Assembly (NCBI GenBank): GCA_947650365.1 | Contig: OX393549.1 | Coordinates: forward strand, 27,681,209 to 27,745,208 | Reading direction: 5' to 3' | DNA: 64,000 nt | DNA from: Chamaelirium japonicum | Taxonomy: Eukaryota; Streptophyta; Magnoliopsida; Liliales; Melanthiaceae | In this document: positions 14,068 to 27,721 of the stretch, one piece after another | Layout of the letters: each line of letters starts with the position of its first letter | How positions within the stretch are numbered: the first letter of the stretch is position 1 | Translations under genes and position numbers: made by a program | The notes under the pieces: model-generated | The model's database searches: none | Seen by the model: the letters and a program-made list of their open reading frames with translations, nothing else | Told to the model about the DNA's origin: nothing

Positions 14068-16346
14068 CATCCATTCTAATTCATTCGCACAATCCATTCT
14101 ATTTCATTCGTACGATCCATTCTTACTCATTGGTACGATCCATTCTAATTCATTCGCACGAATGTATCCATTCTAATTCATTTGTACGAATCCATTCTAA
14201 TTCATTCATACGATCTATTCTAATTCATTCATACAATCCATTCTAATTCTTTCACACGATCTATTCTAATTCATTCGTACGATCCATTCTAATTCATTCG
14301 CACAATCCATTCTATTTCATTCGTACGATCCATTCTTACTCATTGGTACGATCCATTCTAATTCATTCGCACGAATGTATCCATTCTAATTCATTCGTAT
14401 GAATCCATTCTAATTCATTCGTACAATCTATTCTATTTCATTCGTACGATCCATTCTTACTCATTCGTATGATCCATTCTAATTCATTCGGACGAATGTA
14501 TCCATTCTAATTTATTCGTACGATCCATTCTAATTCATTCGCACGATCCATTCTAATTCATTCGTACAATCAATTCTAATTCATTCGCACGAATGTATCC
14601 ATTCTAATTCATTCGTACGATCCATTCTAATTCATTCATAGGATCCATTCTAATTCATTCATACAATCCATTCTAATTCATTCGCACGAATGTATCCATT
14701 CTAATTCATTCGTACGATCAGTTCTAATTCATTCACAAAATCTATTCTAATTCATTCATACGATCCATTCTAATTCATTCACACGAATGTATCCATTCTA
14801 ATTCATTCATACGATCCATTCTAATTCATTCGTACGATCCATTCTAATTCACTCATACGATCCATTCTAATACATTCATAAATTAGAATGGATCGTATGA
14901 ATGAATTAGAATGGATCGTGCACGAATGTATCCATTCTAATTCATTCGTACGATCCATTCTAATTCTTTAATATGATCCATTCTAATTCATTCGTACGAT
15001 CCATTCTAATTCATATGCACAAAGGTATCCATTCTAATCCATTCGTAGGATCCATTCTAATCCATTCGTACGATCCATTCTAATTCATTCGCTCGAATGT
15101 ATGCATTCTAATCCATTCGTACGATCCATTCTAATCCATTCGTACGATCCATTCTAATTCATTCGCATGAATGTAACCATTCTAATTCATTCATTTGATC
15201 CATTCTAATTCATTCGTACGATCCATTCTAATTCATTCGTCCGATCCATTCTAATTCATTCGCACGAATGTATCCATTCTAATTCATTCGTACGATCCAT
15301 TCTAATTCATTAATATGATCCATTCTAATTCATTCGTACGATCCATTCTAATTCATTCGTACGATCCATTTAAATTCATTCGCACGATCCATTCTAATCC
15401 ATTCGTACGATCCATTCTAATTCATGAATATGATCCATTCTAATTCATTCGTACGATCCATTGTAATTCATATGCACAAAGGTATCCATTCTAATCCATT
15501 CGTAGGATCCATTCTAATCCATTCGTACAATCTATTCTATTTCATTCGAACGATGATATTCTTACTCATTCGTATGATCCATTCTAATTCATTCGGACGA
15601 ATGTATCGATTCTAATTTATTCGTACGATCCATTCTAATTCATTCGTACGATCCATTCTAATTCATTCGCTCGAATGTATCCATTCTAATCCATTCGCAT
15701 GAATGTAACCATTCTAATTCATTCATTTGATCCATTCTAATTCATTCGTAAGATCCATTCTAATTCATTAGCACGATCCATGCTAATTCATTCGTTCGAT
15801 CAATTCTAATTCATTAGCACGATTTATTCTAATTCATTCGTACGATCCATTCTAATTCATTCGCACGATCCATTCTAATTCATTCATAGGATCCATTCTA
15901 ATTCATTCATACGATCTATTCTAATTCTTTCACACGAATGTATCCATTCTAATTCATTCGCACGAATGTATCCATTCTAATTCATTCGTACGATCCATTC
16001 TAATTCATTCGCACGATCCATTCTAATTCATTCGTACGATCAATTCTAATTCATTCGCACGAATGTATCCATTCTAATTCATTCGTACGATCCATTCTAA
16101 TTCACTCATACGATCCATTCTAATACATTCATACGATCCATTCTAATTCATTTGCACGAATATATCCATTCTAATTCATTCGTACGATCCATTCTAATTC
16201 CTTCGTACGATCCATTCTAATTTATTCGTACGATCTATTCTAATTCATTCGTACGATCCATTCTAATTCATTCGTACGATCCATTCTAATTCATTCGTAC
16301 GATCTATTCAAATTCATTCGTACAATCTATTCTAATTCATTCGTTC
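14068..16346 (+). repeat. F domain with a 40-bp R islet
   Basis: F units run throughout except R at 14881-14920, which is entered by CATTCATAAATTAG, a junction seen once. Markers are AATTCATTCACAAAATC (14728), ATGCACAAAGGTA (15015, 15472), CATTCATTTGATCC (15189, 15722) and GCACGATCCATGCTAA (about 15771). A few reading frames of about 63 codons occur here by chance of variant units. Confidence 0.85.
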
Positions 16347-17430
16347 GAATGGATACATTCGTGTGAATGAATTAGAATGGATCGTACGAATGAGTAAGAA
16401 TGGATCGTACGAATGAAATAGAATGGATTGCACGAATGAATTAGAATGGATCGTACGAATGAATTAGAATGGATCGTGTGAAAGAATTAGAATGGATTGT
16501 ATGAATGAATTAGAATGAATCGTACGAATGAATTAGAATGGATCGTACGAATGAATTAGAATGGATCGTACGAATGAATTAGAATAGATTGTACGAATGA
16601 ATTAGAATGGATCGTACGAAAGAATTAGAATGGATCATTCGAATGAATTAGAATGGATATATTCGTGCAAATGAATTAGAATGGATCGTATGAATGTATT
16701 AGAATGGATCGTATGAGTGAATTAGAATGGATCGTACGAATGAATTAGAATGGATCGTATGAATGAATTAGAATGGATACATTCGTGTGAATGAATTAGA
16801 ATGGATCGTATGAATGAATTAGAATAGATTTTGTGAATGAATTAGAACTGATCGTACGAATGAATTAGAATGGATACATTCGTGTGAATGAATTAGAATG
16901 GATTGTATGAATGAATTAGAATGGATCGTACGAATGAACTAGAATGGATACATTCGTGCGAATGAATTAGAATGGATCGTACGAATGAAATAGAATGGAT
17001 CGTACGAATGAATTAGAATGGATCTTACGAATGAATTAGAATGGATCGTACGAATGAATTAGAATGGATCGTACGAATGAATTAGAATGGATACATTCGT
17101 GCGTATGAATTAGAATGGATCGGACGAATGAATTAGAATGGATCGTACGAATGAATTAGAATGGATCATACGAATGAATTAGAATGGATCGTACGAATAA
17201 ATTAGAATAGATACATTCGTCCGAATGAATTAGAATGGATCATACGAATGAGTAAGAATGGATCGTACGAATGAAATAGAATAGATTGTACGAATGAATT
17301 AGAATGGATCGTACGAATGAATTAGAATGGATCGTGTGATAGAATTAGAATGGATTGTATGAATGAATTAGAATGGATCGTATGAATGAATTAGAATGGA
17401 TCGTGCGAATGAATTCGAATGGATCGTACG
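16347..17430 (-). repeat. R domain, 1.1 kb
   Basis: It is entered at CATTCGTTCGAATGGATAC (F to R) and left at GGATCGTACGAATTCATTC (R to F). The stretch GAACTGATCGTACG after AGATTTTGTGAATG (about 16829-16860) is a rare variant pair. It also occurs at about 23490-23525, 58935-58975 and 63168-63195, marking a further scattered block. Confidence 0.85.
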
Positions 17431-20331
17431 AATTCATTCTAATTCATTCATACAATCCATTCTAATTCTTTCACACGATCTATTCTAATTCATTCGTAGG
17501 ATCCATTCTAATTCATTCGTACAATCTATTCTATTTCATTCGTACGATCCATTCTTACTCATTCGTATGATCCATTCTAATTCTTTCGGACGAATGTATC
17601 CATTCTAATTTATTCGTACGATCCATTCTAATTCATTCGTACGATCCATTCTAATTCATTCGTACGATCCATTCTTACTCATTCGTATGATCCATTCTAA
17701 TTCATTCGTACGATCCATTCTAATTCATTCGTACGATCCATTCTAATTCATTCGTACGATCCATTCTAATTCATTCGTACAATCCATTCTATTTCATTTG
17801 TACGATCCATTCTTACTCATTCGTATGATTCATTCTAATTCATTCGTACGATCCATTCTAATTCATTTGTACGATCCATTCTAATTCATTCGTACAATCC
17901 ATTCTATTTCATTCGTACGATCCATTCTTACTCATTTGTATGATCCATTCTAATTCATTCGCACGAATGTATCCAGTCTAATTCATTCATACAATCCATT
18001 CTAATTCATTCCGTACGATCCATTCTAATTCATTCGTACGATCGTACGAATGAATTAGAATGGATCGTACGAATGAATTAGAATAGATTGTGCGACTGAA
18101 TTAGAATGGATCGTACGAATGAATTAGAATCGATCGTACGAATGAATTAGAATGGATCGTACGAATGAATTAGAATGGATCGTACGAATGAATTAGAATG
18201 GATACATTCGTCCGAATGAATTAGAATGGATCATACGAATGAGTAAGAATGGATCATACGAATGAAATAGAATAGATTGTACGAATGAATTAGAATGGAT
18301 CCTACGAATGAATTAGAATGGATCGTGTGAAAGAATTAGAATGGATCGTGTGAAAGAATTAGAATAGATTGTATGAATGAATTAGAATGGATCGTATGAA
18401 TGAATTAGAATGGATCGTGCGAATGAATTCGAATGGATCGTACGAATTCATTCTAATTCATTCATACAATCCATTCTAATTCTTTCACACGATCTATTCT
18501 AATTCATTCGTACGTTCCATTCTAATTCATTAGCACGATCCATGCTAATTCATTCGTTCGATCAATTCTAATTCATTAGCACGATCCATTCTAATTCATT
18601 AGCACGATCCATTCTAATTCATTCGCACGATCCATTCTAATTCATTCACAAAATTTATTCTAATTCATTCATACGATCCATTCTAATTCATTCACACGAA
18701 TGTATCCATTCTAATTCATTCATACGATCCATTCTAATTCATTCGTACGATCCATTCTAATTCACTCATACGATCCATTCTAATACATTCATACGATCCA
18801 TTCTAATTTATTTGCACGAATATATGCATTCTAATTCAGTCGTACGATCCATTCTAATTCCTTCGTACGATCCATTCTAATTCATTCGTACGATCTATTC
18901 TATTTCATTCGTACGATCCATTCTTACTCATTCGTCCGATCCATTCTAATTCATTCGTCCGATCCATTCTAATTCATTCGCACGAATGTATCCATTCTAA
19001 TTCATTCGTTTGATCAATTCTAATTCATTAGCACGATCCATTCTAATTCATTCGTACGATCCATTCTAATTCATTCACACGATCCATTCTAATTCATTCA
19101 TAGGATCCATTCTAATTCATTCGTACGATCCATTCTAATTCATTCGTATGATCCATTCTAATTCATTCGCACAATCCATTCTATTTCATTCGTACGATCC
19201 ATTCTCACTCATTGGTACGATCCATTCTAATTCATTCGCACGAATGTATCCATTCTAATTCATTCGTACGAATCCATTCTAATTCATTCGTACAATCTAT
19301 TCTATTTCATTCGTACGATCCATTCTTACTCATTCGTATGATCCATTCTAATTCATTCGGACGAATGTATCCATTCTAATTTATTCGTACGATCCATTCT
19401 AATTCATTCGTACGATCCATTCTAATTCATTCGTACGATCCATTCTAATTCATTCGTCCGATCCATTCTAATTCATTCGCACGAATGTATCCATTCTAAT
19501 TCATCCGTACGATCCATTCTAAATCATTCGTACGATCCATTCTAATTCATTCGTAAGATCCATTCTAATTCATTCGTACAATCCATTCTAATTCATTCGT
19601 ACGATCCATTCTAATTCATTCGCACGAATCTATCCATTCTAATTCATTCGTACAATCCATTCTATTTCATTCGTACGATCCATTCTTACTCATTCATATG
19701 ATCCATTCTAATTCATTCGTATGATCCATTCTAATTCATTAGTACGAACCATTCTAATTCATTCGTACGATCCATTCTAATTCATTCGCACGATCCATTC
19801 TAATTCATTCATACGATCCATTCTAATTCATTCATACGATCCATTCTAATTCATTCCTACAATCCATTCTAATTCATTCGCCCGATCCATTCTAATTCAT
19901 TCATACGATCCATTCTATTCGAATGGATCATGCGATCCATTCGAATTCATTCGTACGATCCATTCTAATTCATTCATACGATCCATTCTAATTCATTCAT
20001 AGAATGCATTCTAATTCTTTCACACGATCCATTCTAATTCATTCGTACGATCCATTCTAATTCATTCATACAATCCATTCTATTTCATTTGTACGATCCA
20101 TTCTTAGTCATTCGTATGATCCATTCTAATTCATTCGTACGATCCATTCTAATTCATTTGTACGATCCATTCTAATTCATTCGTACAATCGATTCTATTT
20201 CATTCGTACGATCCATTCTTACTCATTCGTATGATCCATTCTAATTCATTCGCACGAATGTATCCATTCTAATTCATTCGCACAATCTATTCTAATTCAT
20301 TCGTACGATCCATTCAAATTCATTCGTACGA
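17431..20331 (+). repeat. F domain with one 400-bp R island
   Basis: F runs 17431-18041 and 18445-20331, and R 18042-18444. The R island is entered by the GATC-centred palindrome (18041) and left by GGATCGTACGAATTCATTC (18444), the same pair of junctions that bounds the R island at 225-650. From about 19.6 kb onward it forms the left arm of the large inverted repeat around 20.33 kb. Confidence 0.85.
18012..18071. repeat. 60-bp perfect palindrome at an F-to-R switch, orientation A
   Basis: It is centred on GATC at 18040-18043 with 30-nt arms. The left flank has an extra C (CATTCCGTACG) and the right flank does not. It is the mirror image of the palindromes at 10040 and 34071. Confidence 0.9.
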
Positions 20332-21200
20332 TCGTACGAATGAATTAGAATGGATCGTACGAATGAATTAGAATAGATTGTGCGAATGAATTAGAATGGA
20401 TCGTACGAATGAATTAGAATAGATCGTATGAATGAATTAGAATGGATCATACGAATGAGTAAGAATGGATCGTACGAATGAATTAGAATGGATCGTACAA
20501 ATGAATTAGAATGGATCGTACGAATAAATTAGAATGGATACATTCGTCCGAATGAATTAGAATGGATCATACGAATGAGTAAGAATGAATCGTATGAATG
20601 AAATAGAATAGATTGTACGATTGAATTAGAATGGATCCTACGAATGAATTAGAATGGATTGTGTGAAAGAATTAGAATGGATCGTACAAATGAATTAGAA
20701 TGGATCGTACGAATGAATTAGAATGGATCATACGAATGAGTAAGAATGGATCGTACAAATGAAATAGAATGGATTGTACGAATGAATTAGAATCGATCGT
20801 ACGAATGAATTAGAATGGATCGTGTGAAAGAATTAGAATGCATTGTATGAATGAATTAGAATGGATCGTATGAATGAATTAGAATGGATCGTGCGAATGA
20901 ATTCGAATGGATCGCATGATCCATTCGAATAGAATGGATCGTATGAATGAATTAGAATGGATCGGGCGAATGAATTAGAATGGATTGTAGGAATGAATTA
21001 AAATGGATCGTATTAATGAATTAGAATGGATCGTATGAATGAATTAGAATGGATCGTGCGAATGAATTAGAATGGATCGTACGAATGAGTTAAAAAGGAT
21101 CGTACGAATGAATTAGAATGGATCATACGAATGAATTAGAATGGATCATACGAATGAGTAAGAATGGATCGTACGAATGAAATAGAATGGATTGTACGAA
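19650..21200. repeat. Imperfect inverted repeat of about 1.5 kb centred near 20.33 kb
   Basis: The left arm (F, about 19650-20331) and right arm (R, 20332 to about 21200) carry the same rare variants in mirror order. CGCCCG in the left arm (about 19881) pairs with CGGGCG in the right arm (about 20963). The micro-inversion around 19921 mirrors 20917. CACACG with an AATGCATTC neighbour mirrors the GTGTGAAAG unit beside GAATGCATT. The right arm has about 180 bp more than the left between 20.40 and 20.67 kb. The centre is the near-perfect palindrome 20262-20401. Confidence 0.8.
20262..20401. repeat. Near-perfect 140-bp palindrome at an F-to-R switch
   Basis: The centre is the GATC at 20330-20333. 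Each arm is 70 nt and includes the AATAGATTGTGCG variant on the right and its complement CGCACAATCTATT on the left. There is one mismatch pair (CAAATT in the left arm against AATTAG in the right). It could extrude as a cruciform or hairpin; that is inference. Confidence 0.85.
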
Positions 21201-22065
21201 TGAATTAGAATGGATACATTCGTGCGAATGAATTAGAATGGATCGTACGAATGAATTAGAATGGATCGTACGAATGAATTAAAATGGATCGTACGAATGA
21301 ATTAGAATGGATCGTACGAATGGATTAGAATGGATACATTCGTGCGAATGAATTAGAATGGATTGTATGAATGAATTAGAATAGATTGTACGAATGAATT
21401 AGAATGGATCATACGAATGAATTAGAATGGATCGTACGAAGGAATTAGAATGGATCGTACGAATGAATTAGAATGGATCGTACGAATGAATTAGAATAGA
21501 TCGCACGAATGAATTAGAATGGATCGTACGAAGGAATTAGAATGGATCGTACGAATGAATTAGACTGGATCGTACGAATGAATTTGAATGGATACATTTG
21601 TGCGAATGAATCTAAATGGATTGTATGAATGAATTACAATGGATCGTACAAATGAATTAGAATGGATCGTACGAATGAATTAGTATAGCTCATATGAATG
21701 AATTAGAATGAATTGTATGAATGAATTAGAATGGTTACATTCGTGCGAATGAATTAGAATAGATCGTACGAATGAATTAGAATGGATCGTACGAATAAAT
21801 TAGAATGGATCGTGGGAATGAGTTAGAATGGATCGTACGAATGAATTAGAATGGATCCACCGAATGAGTTAGAATGGATCATATGAATGAATTAGAATGG
21901 ATTGTACGAATGAATTAGAATGGATTGTGCGAATGAATTAGAATGGATCGTATGAATGAACAAGAATGGATCGTACGAATGAATTAGAATGGATCGTGCG
22001 AATGAATTAGCATGAATCGTACGAATGTATTAGAATGGATCGTACGAATGAATTAGAATGAATCG
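20332..22065 (-). repeat. R domain, third relative of the inverted-pair unit
   Basis: It carries the micro-inversion (20917), GATCCACCG (21854) and GCATGAATCG (22010) in the same order as 10069-11411. It leaves by GAATCGTACGATCC at 22066, as at 11411. The micro-inversion offset from the 9.6-11.4 kb copy is 10,446 bp and the GATCCACCG offset is 10,653 bp, so about 200 bp of length change lies between them. Confidence 0.85.
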
Positions 22066-22798
22066 TACGATCCATTCTAATTCAATCGTCCGATCCATTC
22101 TAATTCATTCGCATGAATGTATCCATTCTAATTCATTCGTACAATCCATTCTATTTCATTCGTACGATCCATTCTTACTCATTCGTATGATCCATTCTAA
22201 TTCATTCGTATGATCCATTCTAATTCATTCGTACGATCCATTCTAATTCATTCGTACGATCCATTCTAATTCATTCATACGATCCATTCTAATTCATTCA
22301 TACGATCCATTCTAATTCATTCCTACAATCCATTCTAATTCATTCGCACGATCCATTCTAATTCATTCATACGATCCATTCTATTCGAATGGATCATGCG
22401 ATCCATTCGATTTCATTCGCACGATCCATTCTAATTTATTCATACGATCCATTCTAATTCATTCATACAATGCATTCTAATTCTTTTACACGATCCATTC
22501 TAATTCATTCGTACGATCCATTCTAATTCATTCGTACAATCCATTCTATTTCATTTGTACGATCCATTCTTACTCATTCGTATGATCCATTCTAATTCAT
22601 TCGTACGCTCCATTCTAATTCATTTTTACGATCCATTCTAATTCATTCGTACAATCCATTCTATTTCATTCGTACGATCCATTCTTACTCATTCGTATGA
22701 TCCATTCTAATTCATTCGCACGAATGTATCCATTCTAATTCATTCATACAATCCATTCTAATTCATTCCGTACGATCCATTCTAATTCATTCGTACGA
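22066..22798 (+). repeat. F domain, mirror copy of 10.07-10.49 kb
   Basis: From about 22376 to 22798 the order of variants is the reverse complement of 10069-10490: the micro-inversion (22382), AATGCATTC, CACACG-type unit, TTGTACG, the 28-bp unit, CATACAATCC and finally CCGTACG at the palindrome. Positions 22140-22376 resemble 19650-19909. Confidence 0.8.
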
Positions 22799-22822
22799 TC
22801 GTACGAATGAATTAGAATGGAT
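22775..22822. repeat. 48-bp perfect palindrome, orientation A
   Basis: It is centred on GATC at 22797-22800 with 24-nt arms. The left flank carries CCGTACG as at 195 and 18012. The right arm is cut short by GGATGGATAT. Confidence 0.88.
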
Positions 22823-24187
22823 GGATATATTCGAGCGAATGAATTAGAATAGATCGTAGGAATGAATTAAAATGGATCATACGAATGAATTAGAATGTAT
22901 TGTACGAACGAATTAGAATGGATCGTACGAACGAATTAGAATGGATCATAATAACGAATAAGAATGGATCGTACGAATGAATTAGAATGGATACATTCGA
23001 GCGAATGAATTAGAATGGATTGTGCGAATGAATAAGAACAGATCGTGCGAATGAATTAGAATGGATCGTACGAATGAATTAGAATGGATCGTGCGAATGA
23101 ATTAGAATGGATCGTACGAATGAATTAGAATGGATACATTTGTGCGAATGAATCAGAATGAATCGTACGAATGAATTAGAATGAATCATATGAATGAACT
23201 AGAATGGATCGTACGAATGAATTAGAATGGATCGTGCGAATGAATTAGAATGGATCGTACGAATGAATTAGAATGGATCATACGAAGGAATTAGAATGGA
23301 TCGTATGAATGAATTAGAATGGATATATTCGTGCAAATGAATTAGAATGGATCGTATGAATGTATTAGAATGGATCGTATGAGTGAATTAGAATGGATCG
23401 TTACGAATGAATTAGAATGGATCGTATGAATCAATTAGAATGGATACATTCGTGTGAATGAATTAGAATGGATCGTATGAATGAATTAGAATTGATTTTG
23501 TGAATGAACTAGAACTAATCGTACGAATGAATTAGAATGGATCGTACGAATGAATTAGAATGGATACATTTGTGCGAATGAATTAGAATGGATCGTACGA
23601 ATGAATTATAATGGATTGTATGAATGAATTAGAATGGATACATTCGTGCGAATGAATTAGAATGGATCGAACGAATGAATTAGAATGGATCGTACGAATG
23701 AATTAGAATGGATCGTACGAATGAATTAGAATGGATCATGCGAATGAATTAGAATGGATCGTGTGAAAGAATTAGAATGGATTGTATGAATGAATTAGAA
23801 TGGATCGTACGAATGAATTAGAATGGATCTTACGAATGAATTAGAATGGATCGTACGAATGAATTAGAATGGATCGTACGAATGAATTAGAATGGATACA
23901 TTCGTGCAAATGAATTAGAATGGATCGAACGAATGAATTAGAATGGATCGTACAAATGAATTAGAATGGATCGTACGAATGAATTAGAATGGATCGTGCG
24001 AATGAATTAGAATGGATCGTGTGAAAGAATTAGAATGGATTGTATGAATTAATTAGAATGGATCGTACGAATGAATTAGAATGGATCTTACGAATGATTT
24101 AGAATGGATCGTACGAATGAATTAGAATGGATCGTATGAATGAATTAGAATGGATACATTCGTGGGAATGAATTAGAATGGATCGTG
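22799..24187 (-). repeat. R domain, 1.4 kb
   Basis: It opens with the palindromic GATC junction followed by an unusual doubled GGATGGATAT (22820). A long run from about 23640 to 24150 shows two similar 240-bp stretches in tandem (starting near GATACATTCGTGCG at 23637 and GATACATTCGTGCA at 23895), both with CGTGTGAAAG and GGATCTTACG. It exits at GATCGTGCACGAATG. Confidence 0.85.
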
Positions 24188-25344
24188 CACGAATGTATCC
24201 ATTATAATTCATTCGTACGATCCATTCTAATTCATTAATATGATCCATTCTAATCCATTCGTAGGATCCATTCTAATCCATTCGTACGATCCATTCTAAT
24301 TCATTCGTACGATCCATTCTAATTCATTCGCTCGAATGTATCCATTATAATCCATTCATACGATCCATTCTGATCCATTTGTACGATCCATTCTAATTCA
24401 TTCGCATGAATGTAACCATTCTAATTCATTCATTTGATCGATTCTAATTCATTCGTACGATCCATTCTAATTCATTCGTCCGAACCATTCTAATTCATTC
24501 GCACGAATGTATCCATTCTAATTCATTCATACGATCCATTCTAATTTATTCGTACGATCCATTCTAATTCATTCGCACAAATGTATCCATTCTAATTCAT
24601 TCGTACGATCCATTCTAATTCATTCGCACGATCCATTCTAATTCATTCGTACGATCCATTCTAATTCTTTCACACGATCCATTCTAATTCATTCGTACGA
24701 TCCATTCTAATACATTCATACGATCCATTCTAATTCATTTGCACGAATATATCCATTCTAATTCATTCGTACGATCCATTCTAATTCCTTCGTACGATCC
24801 ATTCTAATTCATTCGTACGATCTATTCTAATTCATTCGTACGATCCATTCTATATCATTCGCACGATCTATTCTAATTCCTTCGTACGATCCATTCTAAT
24901 TTATTCGTACGATCCATTCTAATTCATTCATACAATCCATTCTAATTCTTTCACACGATCTAATCTAATTCATTCGTAGGATCCATTCTAATTCATTCGT
25001 ACAATCTATTCTATTTCATTCGTACGATCCATTCTGACTCATTCGTATGATCCATTCTAATTCATTTGCACGAATATATCCATTCTAATTCATTCGTACG
25101 ATCCATTCTAATTCCTTCGTACGATCCATTCAAATTCATTCGTACGATCTATTCTAATTCATTCGCACGATCCATTCTAATTCATTCGTACGATCCATTC
25201 TAATTCTTTCACACGATCCATTCTAATTCATTCGTACGATCCATTCTAATTCATTCGTGCAATCCATTCTATTTCATTCGTACGATCCATTCTTACTCAT
25301 TCGTACGATCCATTCTAATTCATTCACACGAATGTATCCATTCG
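24188..25344 (+). repeat. F domain, 1.2 kb
   Basis: It is entered by GATCGTGCACGAATGTATCC (shared with 3544 and 14920) and left by ATCCATTCGTACGAATG. It contains CATTCATTTGATCG (24424) and several CCTTCG variants (about 24785-25130). From about 25135 it belongs to the block duplicated at 27.7 kb. Confidence 0.85.
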
Positions 25345-26150
25345 TACGAATGAATTAGAATAGATTGTACGAATGAATTAGAATGGATCGTACGAATAAA
25401 TTAGAATGGTTCGTACGAAGGAATTAGAATGGATTGTACGAATGAATTAGAATGGATCGTACGAATGAATTAGAATAGATCGTACGAATGAATTAGAATG
25501 GATCGTACGAAGGAATTAGAATGGATCGTACGAATGAATTAGAATGGATATATTCATGCAAATGAATTAGAATGGATCGTATGAATGTATTAGAATGGAT
25601 CGTTTGAGTGAATTAGAATGGATCGTACGAATGAATTAGAATGGATTATATGAATGAATTAGAATGGATCGTACGAATGAATTAGAATGGATCATACGAA
25701 TTAATTAGAATGGATCATACGAATGAATTAGAATGGATCGTACGAATGAATTAGAATGGATCGTACGAATGAATTAGAATGGATAAATTCGTGCGAATGA
25801 ATTAGAATGGATTGTGCGAATGAATAAGAACAGATCGTGCGAATGAATTAGAATGGATCGTACGAATGAATTAGAATGGATCGTGCGAATGAATTAGAAT
25901 GGATCGTACGAATGAATTAGAATGGATACATTTGTGCGAATGAATTAGAATGGATCGTACGAATGAATTAGAATGGATCGTATGAATGAATTAGAATGGA
26001 TCGTACGAATGAATTAGAATGGATCGTGCGAATGAATTAGAATGGATCGTACGAATGAATTAGAATGTATCGTGTGAAAGAATTAGAATCGATCGTACGA
26101 ATGAATTAGAATGGATCGTGCGAATGAATTAGAATGTATCGCACGAATGA
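25135..26150. repeat. Approximately 1 kb duplicated block, left copy
   Basis: It matches 27722-28737 at a constant offset of 2,587 bp. Five anchors were checked: GCACGATCC 25165 and 27752, CACACGAATG 25325 and 27912, GGATAAATTC 25781 and 28368, GATACATTTG 25925 and 28512, GTGTGAAAG 26072 and 28659. It includes an F-to-R junction, so copies are direct repeats of an already inverted segment. Few point differences are visible, suggesting a recent event. Confidence 0.9.
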
Positions 26151-26435
26151 ATTAGAATGGATACATTTGTGCGAATGAATTAGAATGGATCGAACGAAAG
26201 AATTAGAATGGATCGTATGAATGAATTAGAATGGATCGTACGAATGAATTTGAATGGATCGTGCGAATGAATTAGAATGGATCGTACGAATGAATTAGAA
26301 TGGATCATACAAATGAACTAGAATGGATACATTCGTGCGAATGAATTACAATGGATCGTACGAATGAATTAGAATGGATCGTACGAATGAATTAAAATGT
26401 ATCTTAAGAATGAATTAGAATGGATCGTACGAATG

Positions 26436-27066
26436 AATTAGAATGGATCCTACGAATGAATTAGAATGGATCTTACGAATGAATTAGAATGGATCGTACG
26501 AATAAATTAGAATGGATCGTATGAATGGTTTAGAATGGATACATTCGTGCGAATGAATTAGAATGGATCGGACGAATGAATTAGAATGGATCGTACGAAT
26601 GAATTAGAATGGATCAAATGAATGAATTAGAATGGTTACATTCATGCGAATGAATTAGAATGGATCGTACGAATGGATTAGAATGGATCGTACGAATGGA
26701 CTAGAATGGATACATTCGTGCGAATGAATTAGAATGGATCATACGAATGAGTAAGAATGGATCGTACGAATGAAATAGAATGGATTGTATGAATGAATTA
26801 GAATGGATCGTGCGAATGAATTTGAATGGATCGTACGAATGAATTAGAATGGATCGTGCTAATGAATTAGAATTGATCGTACGAATGAAATAGAATGGAT
26901 TGTACGAATGATTTAGACTGGATCGTATGAATGAATTAGAATGGATCGTACGAATGATTTAGAATGGATAAATTCGTGCGAATGAATTAGAATGGATCAT
27001 ACGAGTGAGTAAGAATGGATCGTACGAATGAAATAGAATCGATTGTACGAATGAATTAGAATGGAT
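26436..27066 (-). repeat. Distant copy of the 5.72-6.35 kb segment
   Basis: The offset is exactly 20,716 bp at GGATCTTAC, ATGGTTTAG (5811 and 26527), ATCAAATG (5897 and 26613), GTGCTAATG (6140 and 26856), the GATTTAG unit (6235 and 26951) and GGATCGTACG (6301 and 27017). No net indel accumulates over about 630 bp. This makes it a third member of the 1.3-kb block family that is tandem at 5.9-8.6 kb. Confidence 0.88.
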
Positions 27067-27721
27067 TCATACGAATGAATTAGAATGGATACATTCGTGC
27101 GAATGAATTAGAATGGATCGTACCAATGAGTAAGAATGGATCATATGAATGAAATAGAATGGATACATTCGTGGGAATGAATTAGAATGGATCGTACCAA
27201 TGAGTAAGAATGGATCGTATGAATGAAATAGAATGGATTGTACAAATGAATTAGAATGGATAGTGCGAATGAATTAGAATGGATAGTGCGAATGAATTAG
27301 AATGGATAGTGCGAATGAATTAGAATGGATCGTACGAATTAATTTGAATGGATCATAAGAATGAATTAGAATGGATCGTACAAATGAATTAGAATGGATC
27401 GTACGAATGAATTAGAATGGATACATTTGTGCGAATGAATTAGAATGGATCGTACGAATGAATTAGAATGGATCGTACGAATGGATTAGAATGGATACAT
27501 GAATGTATTAGAATGGATCGTATGAGTGAATTAGAATGGATCATACGAATTAATTAGAATGGATCATACGAATGAATTAGAATGGATGGTACGAATGAAT
27601 TAGAATGGATCGTACGAATGAATTAGAATGGATTGTGCGAATGAATAAGAACAGATCGTGTAAATGAATTACAATGGATCGTACGAATGAATTAGAATAG
27701 ATCCATTCTAATTCATTCTAA

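Noticed and set aside
14052-15615. Open reading frames of 64 and 63 codons (14052-14246, 15424-15615)
   Set aside because: They translate the satellite itself. Three 23-bp units give a 23-residue period (IHSNSFVRS, ILIHSYDPF and similar). They persist only where CTTACTC or CTATTTC variants replace the TAA of CTAATTC, and there is no independent start signal or codon bias.
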